Counted from the stretch's first letter, positions 20,370 to 29,691 are shown. The stretch: 64,000 nucleotides of DNA from Streptomyces cinerochromogenes (GCF_014648635.1 NZ_BMRM01000005.1:310001-374000), one strand, 5' to 3'. Numbers and translations are program-made. The notes: generated by a model from the sequence alone, not told the origin.

Positions 20370-21013
20370 TCCGGCTCGGGGCCGGGCGCCCGGACCGGAT
20401 CGTCGCGGTGGGCGCGCACTGCGACGACATCGCCATCGGCGCCGGCGGCACCCTGCTGACGCTGTGCCGCGCGCGGCCGGGCCTCCGCGTCGACGCGCTG
20501 GTGCTCTCCGGCGGCGGCGGCGAGCGGGAGCAGGAGGAGCAGGCCGCGCTCACCGCCTTCTGCCCGGGCGCCGACCTGCGGCTGACCGTGCACAAGCTGC
20601 CCGACGGACGGCTGCCCGCGCACTGGGAGGAGGCCAAGGCCGCGGTCGAGGAACTGCGCGAGCGGACCGACCCGGACCTGGTCCTCGCCCCGCGCACCGA
20701 CGACGCCCACCAGGACCACCGCGGCCTGGCGCGGCTGGTACCCACCGCCTTCCGCGACCACCTCGTGCTCGGCTACGAGATCGTCAAGTGGGACGGCGAC
20801 CTCGGCCGCCCGGCGGCGTACCAGCCGCTGTCGCCGCGGATCGCCGAGGAGAAGGTGCGGCTGCTGCAGGAGCACTACCCCTCGCAGCGGCACCGGCCCT
20901 GGTACGACCGGGAGGCCTTCCTCGGCCTCGCCCGGATCCGCGGCATCGAATGCCACGAGCGCTACGCCGAGGCGTTCGCCGTCACCAAACTCACGCTCAA
21001 CCTGGGGGGTTGA
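20366..21013 (+). CDS. PIG-L family deacetylase
   Basis: 215 residues. The metal-binding motif VGAHCDDIAIGAGG (usual H-P-D-D reads HCDD) and the second motif HQDHRGL match the GlcNAc-PI/LmbE-type zinc deacetylases. It would remove an N-acetyl group from a sugar intermediate. The position inside the CDP-sugar cassette suggests an amino sugar substrate. GTG 20366 start, four-base overlap with the cytidylyltransferase. Confidence 0.85.
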   Translation: MIRLGAGRPDRIVAVGAHCDDIAIGAGGTLLTLCRARPGLRVDALVLSGGGGEREQEEQAALTAFCPGADLRLTVHKLPDGRLPAHWEEAKAAVEELRERTDPDLVLAPRTDDAHQDHRGLARLVPTAFRDHLVLGYEIVKWDGDLGRPAAYQPLSPRIAEEKVRLLQEHYPSQRHRPWYDREAFLGLARIRGIECHERYAEAFAVTKLTLNLGG

Positions 21014-21016
21014 ACC

Positions 21017-22042
21017 TTGCGCGTACTGCTCACCGGACACCAGGGCTACCTGGGAACCGTCATGGCCCCGGTCCTCACGGCCGCCGGGCACGAGGTCGTC
21101 GGCCTCGACGCCGGCCTGTTCGCCGACTGCGTGCTCGGCCCGGCGCCCGCGGACCCGCCGGGGCACCGGGTGGACCTGCGCGATGTCACGGCCGAGCACG
21201 TGGCCGGGGTGGACGCCGTGATCCACCTGGCCGCGCTCTCCAACGACCCGCTGGGCTCGCTGGCGCCGGACCTCACCTACGACATCAACCACCACGCGTC
21301 CGTGCGGCTCGCCCGGCTGGCCCGCGACGCCGGGGTGCGGCGCTTCCTGTACGCGTCGACCTGCTCGGTGTACGGCGCCGCCGGCGGCGAGGACCTGGTG
21401 GGCGAGGACGCCCCGCTGCGCCCCGTGACGCCGTACGCGGAGTCGAAGGTGCGGGTGGAGGACGACCTGCACGCGCTGGCCGACGGCGACTTCAGCCCGG
21501 TGTTCCTGCGCAACGCCACCGCCTTCGGCTACTCGCCCCGGCTGCGCGCCGACATCGTGCTGAACAACCTGGTGGGCCACGCGCTGCTGTCCGGTGAGGT
21601 GCTGGTGCTCTCCGACGGCACCCCCTGGCGCCCGCTGGTGCACGCCGCCGACATCGCCCGGGCCTTCACGGCCGCGCTGACCGCGCCGCGGGAGGCGGTG
21701 CACGACCGGGCGTTCAACATCGGCAGCGAGACCAACAACGTCACGGTCGCCGAGATCGCCGGGCAGGTCGCCGAGGCGGTGTCCGGCGCGAAGGTCGTCA
21801 TCACCGGGGAGACGGGTGCCGATCCGCGGTCGTACCGGGTGGACTTCTCCCGGTTCCGCGCCGCGGTGCCCGGCTTCGACTGCGAGTGGACGGTGAAACG
21901 GGGCGCCCTCGAACTCGCCGACGCCTACCGGACCTTCGGGCTGGCCAAGGACGACTTCGAGCAGCGCTTCACCCGCCTCGCGGTGCTGCGCGCGGCGTCC
22001 GAGGCCGGCACCGTCGACGACACCCTGCGGCGGCGCGGATGA
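21017..22042 (+). CDS. NAD-dependent epimerase/dehydratase (extended SDR)
   Basis: 341 residues. N-terminal LLTGHQGYLGTVM (GxxGxxG), acidic NAD-binding region, catalytic YAESK (Tyr-x-x-x-Lys) near residue 145 and STCSVYG before it. In this cassette it could be the 4,6-dehydratase, epimerase or reductase acting on the CDP-sugar; no other dehydratase candidate is present in the window. TTG 21017 start, three bases after the PIG-L stop. Confidence 0.87.
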   Translation: MRVLLTGHQGYLGTVMAPVLTAAGHEVVGLDAGLFADCVLGPAPADPPGHRVDLRDVTAEHVAGVDAVIHLAALSNDPLGSLAPDLTYDINHHASVRLARLARDAGVRRFLYASTCSVYGAAGGEDLVGEDAPLRPVTPYAESKVRVEDDLHALADGDFSPVFLRNATAFGYSPRLRADIVLNNLVGHALLSGEVLVLSDGTPWRPLVHAADIARAFTAALTAPREAVHDRAFNIGSETNNVTVAEIAGQVAEAVSGAKVVITGETGADPRSYRVDFSRFRAAVPGFDCEWTVKRGALELADAYRTFGLAKDDFEQRFTRLAVLRAASEAGTVDDTLRRRG

Positions 22043-23337
22043 CCGAGACCGGCGAACAGCCGATGACCTCGGCCGGCGAGGAGATGCACGCGCTGGTGGA
22101 GCGGCTGTACCCGCTGTGCCGGAGCATCACCGGCGACGGGGTGCGCGCCACCCTGGACATCGTCGGCGAGTACGTCCCGCTCCAGGTGCACGAGGTGCCG
22201 ACCGGGACGCAGGTGCTCGACTGGACGGTACCCCGGGAGTGGAACATCCGGGACGCGTACATCGCCGACGGCGCCGGCAACCGGGTGGTCGACTTCGCCG
22301 CGTCCAACCTGCACGTGCTCGGCTACAGCGTGCCGGTGTCGGCGACCATGTCCCTGTCCGAGCTGCGCCCGCACCTGCACACCCTGCCGGACCACCCCGC
22401 CTGGGTGCCGTACCGCACCAGCTACTACACGCCCGAGTGGGGCTTCTGCCTGGCCCAGGAGACCCTGGACGCGCTGCCGGACGGCGAGTACGAGGTGCGC
22501 ATCGACTCCACGCTCGACGACGGCCACCTCACCTACGCCGAGCACGTGGTCCCCGGTCAGGTCCCCGACGAGGTCATCGTCTCCTGCCACGTCTGCCACC
22601 CGTCGCTGGCCAACGACAACCTGGCCGGCATCGCGGTGGCGACGTTCCTGGCCCGGGCGCTGGCGGAGGGGACGCCGTACTACACCTACCGGTTCCTGTT
22701 CGCGCCCGGCACCATCGGGGCGATCACCTGGCTGGCCCGCAACGCGGAAAGGGTGGAGCGGGTCAGGCACGGGCTGGTGCTGGCCTGCGCCGGCGACCCG
22801 GGCCGGCTGACGTACAAGCAGAGCAGACGCGGCGACGCGGAGATCGACCGGGTGATGCGGCACGTACTGGAAGCCTCGCAACGACCGCACCGCATCACCG
22901 AGTTCACTCCGTACGGCTACGACGAGCGGCAGTTCTGCTCGCCCGGGTTCGATCTCGGCGTGGGCTCGCTCAGCCGGACCCCGTACGCGGGCTATCCGGA
23001 GTACCACACCTCGGCGGACAACCCGGACTTCGTCTCCCCGCGGGCGATGGCGGACACACTCGCCCTCTGCCGCGAGGCGTTCGCCGTGCTGGACCGCAAC
23101 CGGCGGTACGTCAACCTCAGCCCCTACGGCGAACCGCAGCTGGGCCGGCGGGGGCTGTACGACTCGCTCGGCGGGCGCAGCGACGCCCAGCAGGCCCAGA
23201 TGGCCATGCTCTGGGTGCTCAGCCTCTCCGACGGCGAGCACAGCCTGCTGGACGTCGCCGAGCGGTCCGGGCTGCCGTTCGACACCGTCGCCGCCGCGGC
23301 CGGCGCCCTGCACGGCGCCGGGCTGATCAAGGCATGA
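22039..23337 (+). CDS. DUF4910 / aminopeptidase-like protein
   Basis: 432 residues. The N-terminal CRSITGDGVRATLDIVGEY block is typical of the DUF4910/DUF2172 family. A zinc-peptidase-like centre follows, with SCHVCHPSLANDNLAG (near residue 180) and PEYHTSADNPDFV (near 320), then a C-terminal winged-helix-like part (LLDVAERSGLPFDTV). Family members are common in O-antigen and capsule loci beside cytidylyltransferase and C-methyltransferase genes, yet have no proven function. Deacylase or amidase action on a sugar is a guess. Four-base overlaps on both sides. Confidence 0.82.
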   Translation: MTETGEQPMTSAGEEMHALVERLYPLCRSITGDGVRATLDIVGEYVPLQVHEVPTGTQVLDWTVPREWNIRDAYIADGAGNRVVDFAASNLHVLGYSVPVSATMSLSELRPHLHTLPDHPAWVPYRTSYYTPEWGFCLAQETLDALPDGEYEVRIDSTLDDGHLTYAEHVVPGQVPDEVIVSCHVCHPSLANDNLAGIAVATFLARALAEGTPYYTYRFLFAPGTIGAITWLARNAERVERVRHGLVLACAGDPGRLTYKQSRRGDAEIDRVMRHVLEASQRPHRITEFTPYGYDERQFCSPGFDLGVGSLSRTPYAGYPEYHTSADNPDFVSPRAMADTLALCREAFAVLDRNRRYVNLSPYGEPQLGRRGLYDSLGGRSDAQQAQMAMLWVLSLSDGEHSLLDVAERSGLPFDTVAAAAGALHGAGLIKA

Positions 23338-24641
23338 CGCCGATGACCGCCGAGGGGGAGGATCCGCGGACGACGGCGCCACCGGCCGGGTCCGCCAAAC
23401 GGGCCCTGGTCGGCCGGCTGTCCTGGGGACTGGCCGACCAGGCGGCCTCCAGCATCAGCAACTTCGCGGTGGGCGTCTACGTGGCCCGCTCGCTGGGGGT
23501 GAGCGCGTTCGGCGTGTTCAGCCTGGCCTGGGTGACGTACGGCGTGGTGCTGAACGTCTCCCGCGGCGTTGCCACCGATCCGCTCGTGGTGCGCTTCAGC
23601 GGCGTTCCGGACGCGTCCTGGCGCGGGGCGGTGGCCCGGTCGACGGGTACCGCGCTCGGCGTCGGTACCGCCCTCGGCGCGGCGTCCCTGGTGGCCGGGC
23701 TCGGTCTCGGCGGCCGCGTGGGACCCGCGTTCGTCTGCCTCGGCGTCCTGCTGCCGGGGCTGCTGCTGCAGGATGCCTGGCGGTTCGCGTTCTTCGCCGC
23801 CGGCGCCGGGCGGAAGGCGTTCGTCAACGACGTCGTGTGGGGCGTCGCGCTCGTCCCCGCCATGGTGGTGGCGGCCCGCGCGGGCAGCGTGGCCGCGTTC
23901 GTGCTCGCCTGGGGTGCGTCCGCCACGGTGGCGGCCGGGTACGGCTACGTCCAGGCCGGCATCGGGCCCCGGGTGAGCGAGGCGCGCGGGTGGCTGCGCG
24001 AACAGCGCGATCTCGGCTACCGCTACCTGGTCGAGAACGTCAGCCTGAGCGGCGCCAGCCAGCTGCGGGCCTACGGGCTCGGCGCGATCGCCGGGCTCGG
24101 CGCGGTGGGGGCGGTGCGGGGCGCCGAACTCCTGATGGGCCCCTTCCTCGCCGTGCTGATGGGGCTTTCGCTGGTCACCGTCCCGGAAGCGGCGCGCGTG
24201 CTGCGGCAGGCCCCGCACCGCCTCGGCAGGTTCTGCCTCGTCCTCGGCGGCGGGCAGGCGGGTGCCGCGCTCGTGTGGGGCGCGGCGCTGCTGCTGATGC
24301 CGGACCGGCTCGGCGAACTCGCCCTCGGCGACGTCTGGCGCTCCTCCGCACAGCTCATCGTGCCGATCACCCTCGGCGTCGCCGGCGCGGGCCTCGGCAC
24401 CGGCGCGGCGGCCGGGCTGCGCGCGCTCGGCGCGGCCCGGCGCAGCCTGCGCTCCCAGCTGTTCGCCTCCGCCGCCTACGTCGGCGGCGGGCTCGGCGGG
24501 GCGGCCGCCGCCGGCACCGTCGGCTCGGCCTGGGGCGTCGCCGCCGCGACCGTCGGCGGCTCGGCCGTGTGGTGGCTGCACCTGCGGCCCGCCCTGCGCG
24601 AGCGCCGCCACGACCCCGTTCCCGAAGTGAGGACCTCATGA
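23334..24641 (+). CDS. Lipid-linked oligosaccharide flippase (Wzx/MATE-like)
   Basis: 435 residues with about twelve hydrophobic segments. The N-terminus reads WGLADQAASSISNFAVGVYVARSLG, close to the start of polysaccharide translocases. It would move finished repeat units to the outer face of the membrane, the step before the polymerase at 15885-17120. ATG 23334 overlaps the DUF4910 stop; ATG 23343 is an alternative. Confidence 0.8.
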   Translation: MTPMTAEGEDPRTTAPPAGSAKRALVGRLSWGLADQAASSISNFAVGVYVARSLGVSAFGVFSLAWVTYGVVLNVSRGVATDPLVVRFSGVPDASWRGAVARSTGTALGVGTALGAASLVAGLGLGGRVGPAFVCLGVLLPGLLLQDAWRFAFFAAGAGRKAFVNDVVWGVALVPAMVVAARAGSVAAFVLAWGASATVAAGYGYVQAGIGPRVSEARGWLREQRDLGYRYLVENVSLSGASQLRAYGLGAIAGLGAVGAVRGAELLMGPFLAVLMGLSLVTVPEAARVLRQAPHRLGRFCLVLGGGQAGAALVWGAALLLMPDRLGELALGDVWRSSAQLIVPITLGVAGAGLGTGAAAGLRALGAARRSLRSQLFASAAYVGGGLGGAAAAGTVGSAWGVAAATVGGSAVWWLHLRPALRERRHDPVPEVRTS

Positions 24642-25585
24642 ACGACCGTCCCAGGCTGAGCATCGGCCTGCCCGTGTACAACGGCGAGGAGTACCTGGCC
24701 GAGTCGCTCGACGCGCTGCTCGGCCAGACCTACGAGGACTTCGAGCTGGTCGTCTCCGACAACGCCTCGACCGACGGGACCGAGGACATCTGCCGCACGT
24801 ACGCCGCGCGGGACTCCCGCATCCGGTACATCCGGCTGCCCCGGAACGTCGGTGCCACGCCGAACCACAACTACGTGTTCACCGAGTGCCGGGGCGAGCT
24901 GTTCAAGTGGGCCTCGCACGACGACCTGTACGCCCGCGACCTGCTGCGGCGCTGTGTCGAGGCGCTGGACGAGCGTCCGGAGGTGATCCTCGCCCACGCC
25001 GACCAGGCGGTCGTCGACGGCGACGGCCAGGTGAAGGTCCCGTACGCGTACACGCTCGCCACCGACTCGCCGCACGCCCCGGAGCGGTTCCGCAGCATGC
25101 TGTTCGAGCCCGGCGGCGACGACTTCTACGGGGTGATCCGGGCCGACGTGCTGCGCCGGGTGAGGCCGCTGGACAGCTACCACCACGCGGACCGCACGTT
25201 CGTCGCCGAGATCGCCCTGCACGGGCGCTTCCACCAGGTGCCGGAGCTGCTGTACTTCCGCCGCGACCACCCCGCCCGGGCGGAGCGGGCGAACCCCTCC
25301 AAGCGCTCCCGGTGCGTCAACCTGGACCCGCGCCGGGCGGGCCCGCTGCACCCGACGCCCCGGCTGCTCGCCGAGTACGTCTGGGGCTTCGTCGCGGCGG
25401 TCGGGCGGGCGCCGCTGTCCGCGGCCGACCGGCGCGCGTGCTACCGCCATCTGGCCGCGTGGATGACCAGCCGGGTCCGGCCGGGCGCCGGCGAGCGGGT
25501 CGAGGACCGCGCCCCGGTCGACCCGTCCCTGCTCACCGTCTCCGTCGACGCCCTCGTCGCCGGCCGTGAGGGGAGGCAGGCATGA
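24638..25585 (+). CDS. Glycosyltransferase family 2
   Basis: 315 residues, GT-A fold. The N-terminus LSIGLPVYNGEEYLAESLDA and FELVVSDNASTDGT form the nucleotide-sugar site. WASHDDLYARDLLRR contains the metal-binding DD motif and HADRTFVAEIALHGRFH the catalytic-base region. It is an inverting transferase for repeat-unit assembly. Four-base overlaps with both neighbours. Confidence 0.9.
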   Translation: MNDRPRLSIGLPVYNGEEYLAESLDALLGQTYEDFELVVSDNASTDGTEDICRTYAARDSRIRYIRLPRNVGATPNHNYVFTECRGELFKWASHDDLYARDLLRRCVEALDERPEVILAHADQAVVDGDGQVKVPYAYTLATDSPHAPERFRSMLFEPGGDDFYGVIRADVLRRVRPLDSYHHADRTFVAEIALHGRFHQVPELLYFRRDHPARAERANPSKRSRCVNLDPRRAGPLHPTPRLLAEYVWGFVAAVGRAPLSAADRRACYRHLAAWMTSRVRPGAGERVEDRAPVDPSLLTVSVDALVAGREGRQA

Positions 25586-26802
25586 GGAGGGCGACACGTG
25601 TGGGGGTGTTCGGCCTGCTCGGCTCCGGCAACCTCGGCAACGACGGCTCGCTGCAGGCCGTGCTGGGATACCTGCGCGCCGAGCACCCGGAGGCGGTCGT
25701 GGACGCGCTGTGCGGCGGCCCCGAAGCCGTCGAGGCGCGGTTCGGGATCCCCGCGACGCGGCTGCACTGGTACCGCGGGGAGTACCGGACCGCGTCCCGG
25801 GCGGGCTCGATCGCGGCGAAGGGGCTCGGCAAACTCGTCGACGTCTTCCGCACCGCCGCCTGGGTGCGCCGGCACGACGTGGTGATCGTGCCGGGCATGG
25901 GTGTCCTGGAGGCCACGCTGCCGCTGCGGCCGTGGGGCTTCCCGTACTCGCTGTTCCTGCTCTGCGCGGCCGGCCGGGTCTTCGGGACCCGGGTCGCGCT
26001 GGTCAGCGTCGGCGCCGCGACGATCCGCGACCGGCCCACCCGGGCCCTGGTGCGCTGGTCGGCGCGGCTGGCCGCGTACCGGTCGTACCGGGACGCCCAG
26101 TCCCGTGACGCGATGCGGGCGATGGGCGTGGACACCACGCGCGACGAGGTCTACCCGGACCTCGCGTTCAGCCTGCCGGCACCGCGGGTGAGCGCGCCCT
26201 CGGACGCGCCGGGCCCGGTCTGCGTCGGCGTCATGGACTTCCACGGCGGCAACGACGACCGTGCCCGGGCCGAGGAGATCCACCGCCGCTATCTCGACGG
26301 GACGATCCGGTTCGTCCGCGCGCTGGTCGAGGAGGGCCGGCCGGTCCGGCTGCTCACCGGCGACGACTGCGACGCGTCGGTGGTCGCCGCGATCCTCGAC
26401 GCGGTGGACTCGCCGCTGGTCACCGCCGCCGAGCCGGCCTCGCTGGACGACCTGATGAAGGAGATGGCGGCCGCCGACACCGTCGTGGCCGTCCGCTACC
26501 ACAACCTGATCTGCGCGCTGAAGACCGGCACGCCGGTGCTCGCCCTCTGCTACGCGGCGAAGAGCGACGCCCTCATGGACCGGATGGGGCTGGGCGCGTA
26601 CTGCCACCCGGCGCGCGAGGTCGACGCCGACCGGCTGCTCGCGCAGTTCCGTTCGCTGGAGCAGCGGTCGGCCGAGCTGCGGCGGACCCTGGCCGAGCGG
26701 AACCAGGCCGCCGTCCGGCACCTGGAGCAGCAGTTCACCGCCCTGACCTCGGCCCTGTTCCCGGCGGCCGGCCACACCCACGCCCTGCGGGAGGCTCCAT
26801 GA
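25582..26802 (+). CDS. Polysaccharide pyruvyl transferase family protein
   Basis: 406 residues. The start GVFGLLGSGNLGNDGSLQAV and the later VAVRYHNLICALKTGTPVLAL (RxHN motif) are hallmarks of the CsaB/ExoV/WcaK family, which adds a ketal-linked pyruvate from phosphoenolpyruvate to a sugar. The modification would add negative charge to the polymer. Start ATG 25582 overlaps the GT2 stop. Confidence 0.87.
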   Translation: MRRATRVGVFGLLGSGNLGNDGSLQAVLGYLRAEHPEAVVDALCGGPEAVEARFGIPATRLHWYRGEYRTASRAGSIAAKGLGKLVDVFRTAAWVRRHDVVIVPGMGVLEATLPLRPWGFPYSLFLLCAAGRVFGTRVALVSVGAATIRDRPTRALVRWSARLAAYRSYRDAQSRDAMRAMGVDTTRDEVYPDLAFSLPAPRVSAPSDAPGPVCVGVMDFHGGNDDRARAEEIHRRYLDGTIRFVRALVEEGRPVRLLTGDDCDASVVAAILDAVDSPLVTAAEPASLDDLMKEMAAADTVVAVRYHNLICALKTGTPVLALCYAAKSDALMDRMGLGAYCHPAREVDADRLLAQFRSLEQRSAELRRTLAERNQAAVRHLEQQFTALTSALFPAAGHTHALREAP

Positions 26803-27350
26803 AGGCGACCGAAGTCCCGGAGATCACCGGCGCGTACCTCTTCGAGCCGACGCCGTACGCCGACGAGCGCGGCTTCTTCTGCCGCACCTTCGACGCCGAC
26901 GTGGTCCGCTCGGTGGGCCTCGACCCGCACGCCTTCGTCCAGGACAGCGTGTCCCGCTCGGTCCGGGGCGTCCTGCGCGGCCTGCACCTGCGCTCCGGAG
27001 CCGGCGAAGCCAAGCTGGTGCGCTGCTCGTACGGGAGGATCTTCGACGTCGTCGTGGATCTGCGACCGGACTCGCCGACCTACCTGGGCCGGGCCTTCTT
27101 CGAGCTGTCCGGCGACACGCAGGCGACCCTGTACATCCCGGCGGGGTGCGCCCACGGCTTCCAGGCGCTGACCGAGACCGCCGACACCTCGTACCGGATC
27201 GACCGCCCGCACGACCCGTCCGAGGACGTGACGATCGCCTACGACGACCCGCAGCTGGCCGTTCCGTGGCCGCTGCCGGTCACCTCGATGTCCCGACGGG
27301 ACCGGGAGGCGCCGAGCCTCGCCGAGGTCCTGAAGCTCCAGGAAGGATGA
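26799..27350 (+). CDS. dTDP-4-dehydrorhamnose 3,5-epimerase (RmlC) family protein
   Basis: 183-residue cupin. Catalytic His63 sits in RGVLRGLHLRSG and the second half shows AHGFQALTETADTSYRI. Classical RmlC has H-Y/F-Q after the catalytic His; here it is H-L-R-S, as in variants acting on other nucleotide sugars. No RmlA, RmlB or RmlD is seen, so the substrate may be a CDP-4-keto-6-deoxy sugar made by the upstream cassette. Confidence 0.85.
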   Translation: MKATEVPEITGAYLFEPTPYADERGFFCRTFDADVVRSVGLDPHAFVQDSVSRSVRGVLRGLHLRSGAGEAKLVRCSYGRIFDVVVDLRPDSPTYLGRAFFELSGDTQATLYIPAGCAHGFQALTETADTSYRIDRPHDPSEDVTIAYDDPQLAVPWPLPVTSMSRRDREAPSLAEVLKLQEG

Positions 27351-27357
27351 AGTCGGC

Positions 27358-28683
27358 TTGGACACTGGAGAGTTCCACCTGCCCCGGTCGCGGGCGGCGA
27401 ACGAACGGCTGCACAGCCTGGTCCCCGGGGGCGCGCACACCTACGCCAAGGGCGACGACCAGTACCCCGAGCACCTGGCCCCGGTCATCAGCCACGGCCG
27501 CGGTGCCCACGTGTGGGACATCGACGGCAACCGCTACGTCGAGTACGGCTCCGGCCTGCGGTCGGTCAGCCTCGGCCACGCCCACCCCCGCGTCGTCGAG
27601 GCGGTGCGGCGGGAACTCGACCGCGGCGGCAACTTCGTCCGGCCCTCCGTCGTGGAGCTGGACGCCGCGGAACGCTTCCTGGCCACGGTACCGACCGCCG
27701 AGATGGTGAAGTTCGCGAAGAACGGCTCCGACGCCACCACCGCCGCGGTGCGCCTCGCCCGCGCCGCCACCGGGCGGCCGCGGGTGGCCCTCTGTGCCGA
27801 CCATCCGTTCTTCTCCGTCGACGACTGGTTCATCGGGACCACGCCGATGTCCGCCGGCGTTCCGGCGGCGACCGCCGAGCTGACCGTGGCGTTCCCCTAC
27901 GGGGATCTGGCGGCCACGGAGGAGCTGCTCACCCGGTACGAGGGCGAGGTCGCCTGCCTGGTCCTGGAACCCGCCACCCACACCGAGCCGCCGCCCGGGT
28001 ACCTCGCCGGGCTGCGGGAGCTGGCCGACCGGCACGGCTGCGTCCTGGTCTTCGACGAGATGATCACCGGTTTCCGCTGGTCCGAGGCGGGCGCCCAGGG
28101 CCTGTACGGCGTCGTCCCCGACCTCTCCACGTTCGGCAAGGCGCTGGGCAACGGGTTCGCCGTCTCCGCGCTGGCCGGGCGCCGCGAGCTGATGGAGCGG
28201 GGCGGGCTGCGTCACTGCGGCGACCGGGTGTTCCTGCTGTCCACCACGCACGGTGCGGAGACGCACTCCCTGGCGGCCGCGATGGCCGTGCTCGCCACCT
28301 ACACGGAGGAGGGCGTCACCGCGCGGCTGCACGCCCTCGGCGAGCGGCTGGCCGCCGGTGTCCGCGGCGCCGCGGCCGCCATGGGCGTCGGCGAGCACGT
28401 CGTCGTCCGGGGCCGGCCCAGCAACCTGGTCTTCGCGACCCTCGACGAACACGGGCAGCCGTCGCAGCGGTACCGCACCCTGTTCCTGCGCCGGCTGCTC
28501 ACGGGCGGGGTGCTGGCCCCGTCGTTCGTGGTGAGCAGCGCGCTCAGCGACGCCGACATCGATCGCACCGTCGACGTGGTGGCCGAGGCGTGTGCGGTGT
28601 ACCGGAAGGCACTGGACGCCGGCGACCCCGCTCCCTGGCTGGGCGGACGACCGGTGAAGCCGGTGTTCCGCCGTCTGGCGTGA
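27358..28683 (+). CDS. Class III aminotransferase / glutamate-1-semialdehyde aminomutase-like PLP enzyme
   Basis: 441 residues. PLP-fold landmarks are VWDIDGNRYVEYGSG, KFAKNGSDATTAAVRLARA, VFDEMITGFRW and the Schiff-base lysine in STFGKALGNGFAVSA. Close to HemL-type aminotransferases that recur in O-antigen clusters, where they are thought to aminate a sugar-linked or small-molecule ketone. TTG 27358 is used after GGAAGGA; there is no better in-frame start. Last gene of the operon; its stop codon begins a pentamer repeat. Confidence 0.85.
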   Translation: MDTGEFHLPRSRAANERLHSLVPGGAHTYAKGDDQYPEHLAPVISHGRGAHVWDIDGNRYVEYGSGLRSVSLGHAHPRVVEAVRRELDRGGNFVRPSVVELDAAERFLATVPTAEMVKFAKNGSDATTAAVRLARAATGRPRVALCADHPFFSVDDWFIGTTPMSAGVPAATAELTVAFPYGDLAATEELLTRYEGEVACLVLEPATHTEPPPGYLAGLRELADRHGCVLVFDEMITGFRWSEAGAQGLYGVVPDLSTFGKALGNGFAVSALAGRRELMERGGLRHCGDRVFLLSTTHGAETHSLAAAMAVLATYTEEGVTARLHALGERLAAGVRGAAAAMGVGEHVVVRGRPSNLVFATLDEHGQPSQRYRTLFLRRLLTGGVLAPSFVVSSALSDADIDRTVDVVAEACAVYRKALDAGDPAPWLGGRPVKPVFRRLA

Positions 28684-28765
28684 CGCGACGTGCTGTGACG
28701 TGACCTGACCTGGCGTCAAGTGAAGTTACGTGACGTGACGTGACGTGACGTGACGTGACGTCAGC
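28681..28765. repeat. Degenerate TGACG pentanucleotide array between convergent stops
   Basis: Seventeen consecutive pentamers start with the stop codon of the aminotransferase gene. They are variable at first (TGACG, CGACG, TGCTG, TGACG, TGACC and so on), then six perfect TGACG copies at 28731-28760, ending in TCAGC, which contains the stop codon of the convergent phosphatase gene. Each junction creates ACGT, so both strands can fold into short hairpins; a shared bidirectional terminator is possible. Confidence 0.85.
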
Positions 28766-29474
28766 GGCGGTCGGCAGGACCGGAGTCGGCCCTCCGCCCG
28801 GCCTGCCTGCCGGGCGTCCGGCCACCGGCCGTCCGATCGGCCACCCGGTCGACCAGCCACGCGGTCGCCGGTGCCACCACCAGCGCGGTGCACCAGCCGC
28901 CGAGGGCGTCGGTCGGGTAGTGCGCGCCCAGGGCGACCTCCGCCCAGCCCATGGCGGCGCCGGCCGTCAGCGCCGCGGCGAGCACGAGTGACGTGCCGGC
29001 CGTCCTGCCGAGGCCGAGCCGGCCGGCCTCGGGCAGCGCCAGGGCGAGGGCGAGCGCGGTGAGGAAGGCGGTGTGCCCGCTCGGGTAGGACAGGTTGCCC
29101 TCGCCGTGGATGGTGCGTCCCACCAGGTGCTTGAGCAGTGTCGCCGCGCCCACGGTCGCGGCGGCTCCGGCGACGACGAGCACGGCCGCACGGGGGCGCC
29201 GAAGCAGCAGGCAGCCCGTCACGACGGCCGCGACGAGCATCAGCGCTCCGGCGGGTTCCCCCAGGTAGTCCATGGCCAGGGCGACGCGCCGCCACGGCGG
29301 CCGGACGCTGTCCGCCGTCGGCGGGACGATCCACCGGTCCGCTCTGCCGGGCTCGCCGCGGCCGGCGTACACCACCCCGAGCACGACCACCACCAGCGCG
29401 GCGAGACCCGCGACCAGCCCGCACCCCGCACGCAGCGGCCGGGGCAGCGCCGCGGACACCGGCCGGCCGCTCAC
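28761..29474 (-). CDS. PAP2-superfamily membrane phosphatase
   Basis: About 237 residues with five or six hydrophobic segments. The three phosphatase motifs are visible: KHLVGRTIHG (K-x6-RP variant, with Thr replacing Pro), YPSGHTAF, and WAEVALGAHYPTDALGG (the usual S-R is A-E here). It likely dephosphorylates a lipid phosphate such as undecaprenyl pyrophosphate, which would fit recycling of carrier for the adjacent operon, although it is on the opposite strand. GTG 29474 is chosen because upstream sequence lacks coding character; the frame is open to ATG 29591. Confidence 0.75.
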   Translation of the reverse strand: MSGRPVSAALPRPLRAGCGLVAGLAALVVVVLGVVYAGRGEPGRADRWIVPPTADSVRPPWRRVALAMDYLGEPAGALMLVAAVVTGCLLLRRPRAAVLVVAGAAATVGAATLLKHLVGRTIHGEGNLSYPSGHTAFLTALALALALPEAGRLGLGRTAGTSLVLAAALTAGAAMGWAEVALGAHYPTDALGGWCTALVVAPATAWLVDRVADRTAGGRTPGRQAGRRADSGPADRR

Positions 29475-29691
29475 ACGCCCACCGCACCCGGCCGGCGACG
29501 GCCGAGCCGACCGCAGCGGGGAAGATCCCGCACACCGTCGCCGAGCGTCCGGCAGATGCGCTGCACCTCGCCCTCCCGTCGGGATCGACATCCGACTCTC
29601 CCGACGCGGGAACCGCCGGCCGTTGCCCGCCTCGCCCCAGCCCGGCCGTCACCCCGGCAAGGGGCACGGGAGTCGGTCTCCGTCCGCCACC

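Noticed and set aside
19575..27350. dTDP-rhamnose pathway
   Set aside because: Only an RmlC-like epimerase is present; RmlA, RmlB and RmlD are absent and the nucleotidyltransferase resembles the CDP-glucose type.
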